Source: Adineta vaga
Taxonomy: Eukaryota; Rotifera
Length of the DNA stretch: 64,000 nt
Direction of reading: 5' to 3'
Assembly: GCA_021613535.1 (NCBI GenBank)
Contig: CP075493.1
Coordinates: forward strand, 10,354,001 to 10,418,000
The translations under genes and the position numbers were made by a program. Positions 58,301 to 64,000 of the stretch are shown here, one piece after another. The notes under the pieces were generated by a model that saw only the letters and a list, made by a program, of their open reading frames with translations, made no database searches and had not been told where the DNA came from. The number at the start of each line of letters is the position of its first letter. Positions within the stretch are counted from its first letter, which is position 1.

Positions 58301-58721
58301 GACTTGATGCACAGACAGCAAGAAAAGCACGAGGTTCAATCAATTGTCTCAATCCATAACCAAAATTAATTGCCCGATCACCTATGACTTTGTAGGTGAT
58401 CCATGTATAAGAATGAGCATAATGTCCTGGATTACTTTTATCTAGATTACGCACACCCAAACAATGTCGATCACAATAAATTTGCATTGCATTGTAAATA
58501 GATGCTCGCATACTTGGTTCCAAACAATCGTTTTTTTCACCTTCACCAAATGCCAATTCAGGAACTAATGAATGAGGATGTGGTGGATTTTTCGTTGATA
58601 TACATTCCATACATTGATCAAAATTGCTACAGATAGTACAGTTATAACGATAAGTACCATGTTCGAAGGTGCGATTGCATGAATCACAATAAAAATAACT
58701 TAGTTTACTATTTGAATCCAT
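55380..58721 (-). CDS. ZZ zinc finger + carboxylic-acid-reductase-like enzyme (A-T-R), intronless
   Basis: One uninterrupted frame of 1,113 residues. Residues 1-50 form a ZZ zinc finger (FYCDSC, YNCTICSNFDQCMEC, HPHSL). An adenylation domain follows (IYTSGSSGVPKG, DAYGITECGG, DGFFRTGD, DRKKNFFKLAQGQFVSPE), then a carrier domain with the phosphopantetheine serine (LANGGNSLTAIRLSRM), and a thioester-reductase domain (FITGTTGFVGAFLLSELL Rossmann motif; YGQSKW as the catalytic Y-x3-K). In carboxylic acid reductases and alpha-aminoadipate reductases this order activates a carboxylate with ATP, loads it on the carrier and releases it as an aldehyde with NADPH. The domain size and motifs fit CARs better than Lys2; the substrate cannot be read. 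Absence of introns, unlike nearly every neighbour, suggests recent acquisition. The ZZ finger is an animal/fungal module and an unexpected partner. Confidence 0.85.
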   Translation of the reverse strand: MDSNSKLSYFYCDSCNRTFEHGTYRYNCTICSNFDQCMECISTKNPPHPHSLVPELAFGEGEKNDCLEPSMRASIYNAMQIYCDRHCLGVRNLDKSNPGHYAHSYTWITYKVIGDRAINFGYGLRQLIEPRAFLAVCASSRPEWVITDWACLFHDIVSVPIYPLTSDRDTLFILNNTTVSVVVCDKEMLPKFLRLYPDCPSLRHIICMDSISTLLPDQSPTIQIHFMNDIEQKGDCRQFPYPPTQSTNCTTIIYTSGSSGVPKGVMISDSALRAVFPFSPSPYTGESVILSYQPLSWYGGRNNLYATFLTGGRAGFSTGDPSRLMEELALIRPTLFPAPPSIWNKIYSEFKTALSSIETDNQQLLKQKEEELLQEFSKLIPRRCEVIAVVGALISPIVLDFIKRCFIHCRIEDAYGITECGGIAFNNELTPCIGYRLESVPEMGFTTDDKPYPRGELLTKTPQMFSGYVNNPTETRAAITDDGFFRTGDIVELRQNTSKSPEIRILDRKKNFFKLAQGQFVSPEYLQGIFTQSSFIDQIYIHGGLLEDGVTAVIVPNKERTLTFANNNNNNINIITTELDSDPKFYNIIMHELRSIGLKESLRKHEIPTRIIIDWEPFSVENGLLTSSMKPCRPKLAAKYADRLKQTTNIENRLKTIIETVTGETLSGDNEIGFLANGGNSLTAIRLSRMIREDLGVTVPVNVLFEPDMNLKRLTELAQYPSSATSEESIVNRLVHDTELDSAGIVDKPIKLVSYPTMVFITGTTGFVGAFLLSELLQKYPIDCKFICLVRCPSAIDPMNRIQQNFVFLHLWQDKFHERIIPIRGDLAQPKFGLDDKTYNMLTQQTDIIFSCGATVNFVLPYNQLYGSNVCGAREIIRFATHTSHCIPVHYISTISVLSPGIVNEIHIDQISPSGLTNDYGQSKWVAEKLMAKAQHYGLPVAIYRLGSMCSDSKTGACNPYDINTIVVAASLKINCYPTEALDKKLYTLPIDFAVESIVYLSFTRSDIFGNVYHILHPNGGVSFQNVINSAYNCSIKMNGVPFEQWRARLIKETVNERSLESLIDFPLGNLFVKDSLLSSKQFYTIVSPQNIPSMDDNYVNKWLTFIMQNIIR

Positions 58722-59018
58722 TTTAATATTAATATAGATGCATACAATAATCAGACTGAAAAATGACTTCTTTTCTATCTATACTTTTGAATTCTGTATG
58801 TGTGTTCTGATTCAGTACGGAAAAAAAATTTTTTTTGTTATTGCTCTGTATACCATGTGCGTCATACAAATTGCACAACTTCAGTAGTCGTTGTGACATA
58901 CACATCTTCACTTATTGATAACGTGTGTCAATTATCACATAGGAAAGACAAAATTTTATTGAAATTTACTATCAATGTTCTTAATGAATCATAAATAAAG
59001 AATAAGAGATAGATGATC
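58722..59018. other. Spacer upstream of the ZZ-reductase
   Basis: About 300 AT-rich bases between the flavoprotein stop and the reductase ATG, both on the minus strand. Nothing specific seen. Confidence 0.5.
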
Positions 59019-60261
59019 TCATATAGCAATATGTTTAGAAATAAGTTGAAATACTTCATTAACTTGTTGAAAACCAATTTGCATCAGAAAATTCGTTTGT
59101 TTACCATAACTTTTGTTGCCAACTATAAAGAAATTTGGTTCCATAGTTAACATACTATCTGTACCATGATTTGTTTGTTTTAAACAATCCATGTTACTCG
59201 ATGATAATAATTTCACAGCAAGTGCGAGAGGACCTTTTGTTCGATAACATTCTTGTACATTCAAATTAGCATATAAACTACGATCAGGGTGTGATCCTGT
59301 ATTGACAATAATATAATCAATATTAGGAAGAATTTGAGATGGAGAAGTATCTAATGTTACATCAATCGCTGTTGAAGATGCTGATAGAGAATATTTTGTT
59401 ATGACAGTATTTGTATAAATTTCGGTGAAAACTGATTTATTGAGATATATCTGATTGACGTTATCAGCTAATTGTTGTCGTTGTTGAAGTGGATCTTCAG
59501 GATTACTACAATAAGGGACATGATCGATGGATTGTTTAATAATCCAAAATAATTGTGTTTCAGGATGTGTTTCTTTCACTTTAGCTATAAAAATTACATT
59601 GTTTAATTTTTTCTTTTCATGAGACAAGATCATTGCATACTTACATAAGAGAACAGCAGATGTTGCTGCACTATGACCTTTTCCAATTAATAGAATTCGT
59701 TTTCCACCAAGTTCTTCTGCATTTCAAATCAGGTATACGATATGTAATCAAAGATGATTTGCTATGTCTCAATATTCGTTCATTGATAGCTGGTAAATAA
59801 CTAGGTCCTGAAAAATTTGGACAACTAAAAGTACCACTTGCATCAATAACACAATCAACAATAAAATATTCTTCACTGCCATTTTGACTGCTTTCAACCA
59901 GAATTATAAATTTATCTAGATGATAACGACCAATTGAAATTACACGATGTTGTAATCGAATATTAGATTGTAAACTGTGACTAATTGGACGAAGATACTG
60001 TTCAATATATTCACCACCAGTTAAAAATTGATTCTCTTTTTCTACATTGTCTACGATAGTTTTTCCTAACAATGATGTATTCATATGTAATGGTGTGAAC
60101 AATCGAACATGTGACCATGAACGTATATTACTAGCAATATCATCACCAGATTCAAAAATAATGAATTGATATCCATGTTTTAATGCATGTAAACCACATT
60201 CTAATCCAATGGGACCACTGCCAACGATAGCAATAAGAAAGGTCTTATCATCCGATGTCAT
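59019..60261 (-). pseudogene. FAD-dependent monooxygenase-like gene with one-base frameshift
   Basis: Two exons (60261-59645 and 59584-59019) would give 393 residues if one base were absent. It opens with a dinucleotide-binding motif (IAIVGSGPIGLECGLHALKH) and the flavoprotein block SWSHVRLFTPLHMNTSLLGK. A second Rossmann motif (ILLIGKGHSAATSAVLL) lies in the +1 frame relative to the first half. The switch occurs at the AAA of 59722-59724: one A fewer gives a smooth DLNAEELGGKR reading. The rest (TQLFWIIKQ, IDYIIVNTGSHPD, NFFIVGNKSYGKQTNFLMQI) resembles the C-terminal halves of FMO- and thioredoxin-reductase-like enzymes. Similar proteins are remembered mainly from bacteria, so horizontal transfer is plausible. 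It may be a working gene with a sequencing error; it is marked pseudogene because the given sequence is broken. Only 175 bases separate its start from TTC38. Confidence 0.6.
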
Positions 60262-60436
60262 TTTTATTTGTGATAAGTCACTATAAATACATGTCGAAAA
60301 CAAATGATATTTTTCGTCTATTCTGTTTTTATTTCTTATCCAATAAACGCGTGTTCTTTTCATCGTATCTATACGTTACTTGTTTGTACCCTTAAACACA
60401 CCCTCTTGTTTTTCTTCTCGTGTATCTCTCTAAACG
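60262..60436. promoter_or_regulatory. Compact bidirectional promoter region
   Basis: The flavoprotein (-) and TTC38 (+) ATGs are 175 bases apart, head to head, so promoters and 5' leaders of both must lie here or overlap. No core motif is claimed. Confidence 0.5.
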
Positions 60437-61892
60437 ATGCCTTTTCGTGAGCATTGGCGTGATGTTAAATGTTTACATGATGATGGAATTCCCATCGATA
60501 CAACTAGTAACGAAACAGCTAAATTGTTTGATGCAACTCTTACACAATATACTGGTTGGTCAGTAGAATAATTTCACGATAAAACTAAATTAATTTTACT
60601 TTCATTTTTGTCTGTTCAGGTACAATGATAAACAAATGGGTGGTGTTGAATCAACAATATCTCGTCTTCTCGCATCTGATCCAACATGCATAGCTAGTCG
60701 AGTACTTGCCACCGGTGTAGATCTTCTAGCTACTGCATCACCATCATCATCTCATCATACTAAAACTGTTGAATCACTTGGAAATATAACATCGACAAAT
60801 AAATATATTAATCTACATACTCAAGCTCTTCTTCAATGGTCATCCGGTCATTTTACAAAAGCTACAGAAACATGGGAAGAACTTCTTGTTCTCTATCCAT
60901 TTGATATGATGTCAATTAAATTTGTATCAGATACTTATTTCTATGTTGGTGATCGAGATATGCTTCGTGATTCGATTGCACGTGTTTTACCTATTTGGGA
61001 AACATCAACGGATCGTCCATTAAAATCGTATCTTTATGGAATGTATGCATTTGGTTTAGGTGAAACCAATATGATTGAACGAGCAGAAAAAGAAGCTCGA
61101 TTTGGATTAGAACTCAATCCACATGATGGTTGGGCAACACATGCCTTAGCACATGCATTAGAATATGCCGGTGAAGTTTCACAAGGCATTGATTTTCTGA
61201 AAAAAACTCAACATGAATGGAGTACAAGTGATATTATTAAACCACATATCGATTGGCATTGGGCTTTATATGAAATTGAACAAGGCAAACGTGAAGTAGC
61301 AGAAGAAATGTTAACAAAACATATATTAAATCGTGATAGTGAATTGATTATGTTAGATTTCGTTGATATTGCTTCATTGATTTATCGTCTTAAACTTGTT
61401 GGACAAAACTCTTCAACTGTTTATTCTTCGAATCAATTGAAAAAATTCTTACATGATCATCTACATGATCATACTTTAATTTTCAATGATCTTCACATCT
61501 ATTTTATCTTAGATGATTATACTGATGAAGAACATCGAAAAGATTTCCTTCGTACATTGAAAGAATCTTATGAAACATCCGATTCTGATAATAGTCAAGT
61601 TTATCGTCAAGTTGGAAAATATTTATTTCAAGCTATGGATCAATTTCAAGAGAAAAACTATTCACAAGTTGTTGAACTTTTATATCCAATACGAAATAAA
61701 ATCTATCAAATTGGTGGTTCAAATGCCCAACGTGATTTATTCTATTTATTATTAATTCATTCAGCTGTTCATTCATCGAACAATCAACATCAACAATTAG
61801 CAAAACAATTAATCAATGAACGATGTTTAATGAGAAATAAAACCAAATCTAAAATGATGGAAAACTATGCTAATATGTTATTGAATGATTAA
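60437..61892 (+). CDS. TTC38: Tetratricopeptide repeat protein 38
   Basis: Two exons (60437-60558 and 60620-61892, phase 2) give 464 residues; human TTC38 has 469. The start MPFREHWRDVKCLHDDGIPI and [27 protein letters not shown] align with the human N-terminus, which fixes the small first exon. Further matches are ALLQWSSGHFTKATETWEEL, IARVLPIWETSTDRPLKSYL, YGMYAFGLGETN, HIDWHWALYEIEQGKREVAE, and near the end IYQIGGSNAQRDLFYLLLIH. The TPR-like helical pairs run throughout. Its cellular role is poorly known. An AATAAA follows at about 61926. Confidence 0.94.
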
Positions 61893-62496
61893 AACCGATT
61901 GAAAGTTTTACTATTTTATCTTTTTAATAAAGTGCGTGCTCTCTATTTACGTTATAAGTATATATTAAACGATAGAAAGATGGCGTACTAAAACAATATT
62001 TAAAGAATTTCTTCTAAAGAAAAAAAGAACATGTCCAATGCCTTTCTATTCTTTCTTTATTCTATCAATTAAAATTATCTGTAAAGGAATTTTTATACAA
62101 GTAAATTTATTCTATAAAATGGCCATTGCTATGCAACAAACAATTTAGTAAGTCTATTTTTTTATTGTTACTATCAAAAGTTCACGACAACAACAACAAC
62201 AATAACATAAAATTCTTCAAGTCGTCTTGATATTTCTCTTCCTGCCGTTGTCGTGGTCGTTACATGAGCACAAACTCCATTAGTTTATTCGAAAAAACAA
62301 TCACGCACATGAAAAAAAAAGGCGACTTATTTTTCTATTTCTTCATTCGTCTCTCTTTATAGATGTGTTTTTATTAGAATAAAGAAAATACGAGTGTGTC
62401 GTTGCTTGTACTGTTATTACAGTTTCTTTTTCTGTTACCGTCATCATTATTATTCCGGTTAATAAACTACTAAATTACCATAAGTAACTAGAAACA
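61893..62496. other. Intergenic spacer TTC38 / SAXO
   Basis: It contains a poly(A) signal, an (AAC)n tract near 62190-62205 and T-rich DNA. A GTAACTAG just before the SAXO ATG could act as an acceptor. No gene seen. Confidence 0.5.
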
Positions 62497-64000
62497 ATGA
62501 CGAAACTATGTATCTGTCAAATTTGCACCTGCGGGTAAGTAAATAGATAATAACAAAATTAATTAATTTATCAAATCTTAAAATGATTTGATATTTTAAA
62601 AACATATTTTTCTTCCCACTTGAAAATAACAATACCAGCTGTTGCTCGTAATATATGTAGGAAACATCGTTGTCCTCATCGCCCTTATGGTATTATTGGT
62701 AAAGGTGAACAAGATTGTGCGATAACAGAATATCGATCGGAATTCATTCCTCGAGAAGGTGGTGTTCGACAATCGTTTAAACCTGATTATAATTTACAAT
62801 TAAGTACAGCACGATTGGATGATGAAACAACACATAAGTATATTCGATAGATTTGCATATCAATTGAATACTCTATTGTTCCGTTTTTGTTTTGTTAAGA
62901 CATGATTTTATCACACACTCGCTTTATAAAACTCAATCATATAAACCGGAAGAAGTTTATGTTCGTCAAGGAGATTTTGATTCTTTAACGAGCTATAATC
63001 AGGAATATACGCGTAAGACAAAGAGAAAGATTTCTATGTTATAAATTAATTTGAATTGATAATAAATTTTAGCAAAAGGTGGTGAACGTGCGAAAATGAT
63101 TAGACATGAAGATCATCGAACAGCACAAGCTCCCTTTGAAGGCGATCCAACATATCGAAGTGAAATTCAATCGCTTTGCGTGTTCATCTATAGTTTGAAA
63201 ATTTCTCTTCCATAGGTGATTATCGTAAATGGGAATCTAGTCGAACTGAAGCCATCCGTCATGATGGTGGCTATGTAAGACTAAATCATCGAGAAAGATC
63301 TTTTTCTATTTCGCATCACATAGGTTCCTCCATCTGCTCCATTTGGAGGTACAAGTACATATACAACAGATTACTTGAAACATGGAGGAGCTATGCGTCA
63401 AGCTATTCGACCTGATCAATCGATTTTACAATCGCAAGATCCATTTGATGATCGAACAGGTTATCGTTCAGATTATATTCAACATCCAATGCAAGAACGC
63501 TATCAACGTTCAAAAGAAGAATATATTCCAAGTGGAGTTTCACTAGATTCGTTAACAACACATCGACGAGATTTCACACCTAAAGATGGTAAAAAAGACA
63601 AAGACTAGTTACACACTTGAAATATTGTTATTAATTGTTTTAGCGGATCGAACACGTTCAATGAAACCGGATGAACAAGGTTTTCGTTCCAATGCTCGTT
63701 TTGATGATTCAACAACAAATAAAACGGATTATAAACCATGGGAAGTTCAAGCAGTTCAAACACATAGACCAGATGAATATCGACCATTAGCTGGTGATAT
63801 GGATTTGAATACCATGTATAATTCAGAATTTACACCAAAACCATTTGCAAAAGTTTCAGCGATTCGTCCCGTTGAAAGACATGGAACAAATGCAAGATTC
63901 GAAGGTAGTACAACATATTCAGGTGATTATAAACAATGGCCCGAAGGACGACAAGCAGCAATACGAGCAAGTAATGGTTATGTACCACCGAATGTACCAT
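62497..64000 (+). CDS. SAXO: Stabilizer of axonemal microtubules (SAXO/FAM154), N-terminal part
   Basis: The first exon is 38 nt (62497-62534, MTKLCICQICTCG); the next begins at 62661 and joins in phase 2 to give TCGKHRCPHRPYGIIGKG. This cysteine-rich start (CICxxCxCGxHxCPH) is the hallmark of SAXO1/2. Repeated Mn modules follow with the pattern S/T-T-Y-x-x-D-Y...P: TEYRSEFIPREGG, TSYNQEYT-PKGG, TYRSDYRKWESSR, STYTTDYLKHGG, TGYRSDYIQHPM, TTHRRDFTPKDG, TTNKTDYKPWE, TTYSGDYKQWPEG. These modules bind and stabilise ciliary and centriolar microtubules. The gene runs off the window end in frame. Introns are about 50 nt. Confidence 0.88.

Noticed and set aside
55380-58721. Calling the ZZ-reductase an ordinary alpha-aminoadipate reductase (LYS2)
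   Set aside because: The A-domain wording (WITYKVIGDRAINFGYGLRQL, YQPLSWYGGRNNLYATFL) is closer to CAR/acyl-CoA-synthetase-like enzymes, and a ZZ finger is not part of LYS2.

Overview
The window reads as animal nuclear DNA, most probably from a bdelloid rotifer. It is AT-rich and gene-dense. About two dozen recognisable metazoan genes lie on both strands, nearly all cut by very short introns (mostly 45-70 nt, GT-AG). The bdelloid assignment is an inference from the combination of signs: tiny introns, an arginine-specific ADP-ribosyltransferase fused to leucine-rich repeats, two secreted NHL-repeat proteins, an intronless NRPS-like reductase that looks foreign, and closely packed same-strand gene pairs with a splice acceptor just before the downstream ATG, as expected for spliced-leader operons. 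No RNA genes, CRISPR arrays or transposons were recognised.

Layout. 1-5.1 kb (+): end of a sterol C14-reductase/lamin B receptor-type gene, a small coiled-coil gene, a cytohesin ARF-GEF, and proteasome subunit PSMD4/RPN10. 5.8-14.8 kb (-): a four-and-a-half LIM protein, a small unknown ORF, a stargazin-like calcium-channel gamma/TARP subunit, and a PTB-domain protein, separated by long simple-repeat-rich spacers. 16.9-21.5 kb (+): a secreted PAN+NHL protein, clamp-loader subunit RFC2, and bHLH-Zip factor MLX. 21.7-31.0 kb (-): a single-pass membrane protein, the VSX/CHX10 homeobox gene, RIDA, a diverged PKC-like kinase, and UPF3. 31.4-38.1 kb: a second secreted NHL protein (+), a lysine-rich metadherin-like membrane protein (-), a tiny membrane protein and ADAM10 (+). 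38.7-44.8 kb (-): dynein light intermediate chain apparently continuing into a roughly 1,360-residue RS/SP-repeat tail. 46.1-51.0 kb (+): ADP-ribosyltransferase with five tandem LRR exons. 52.0-60.3 kb (-): TRIP11/GMAP-210 golgin, an intronless ZZ-finger + adenylation-carrier-reductase enzyme, and a flavoprotein monooxygenase-like gene. 60.4-64.0 kb (+): TTC38 and the start of a SAXO axonemal microtubule protein.

Standouts. (1) The ART-LRR gene carries a 145-bp tandem array in which each unit is one 84-nt in-phase LRR exon plus one 61-nt intron. The introns are almost identical while the exons differ at the variable LRR positions. (2) A ZZ zinc finger is joined to a carboxylic-acid-reductase-like enzyme in one uninterrupted 1,113-codon frame. 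(3) Dynein LIC is joined, across a 35-nt intron, to a long tail built on a 42-bp/14-residue period. Two genes (ADAM10 and the flavoprotein) each carry a one-base homopolymer frameshift, which may be assembly error or real decay. Exon boundaries were placed by eye from splice signals, reading phase and remembered family sequences; no searches were run.
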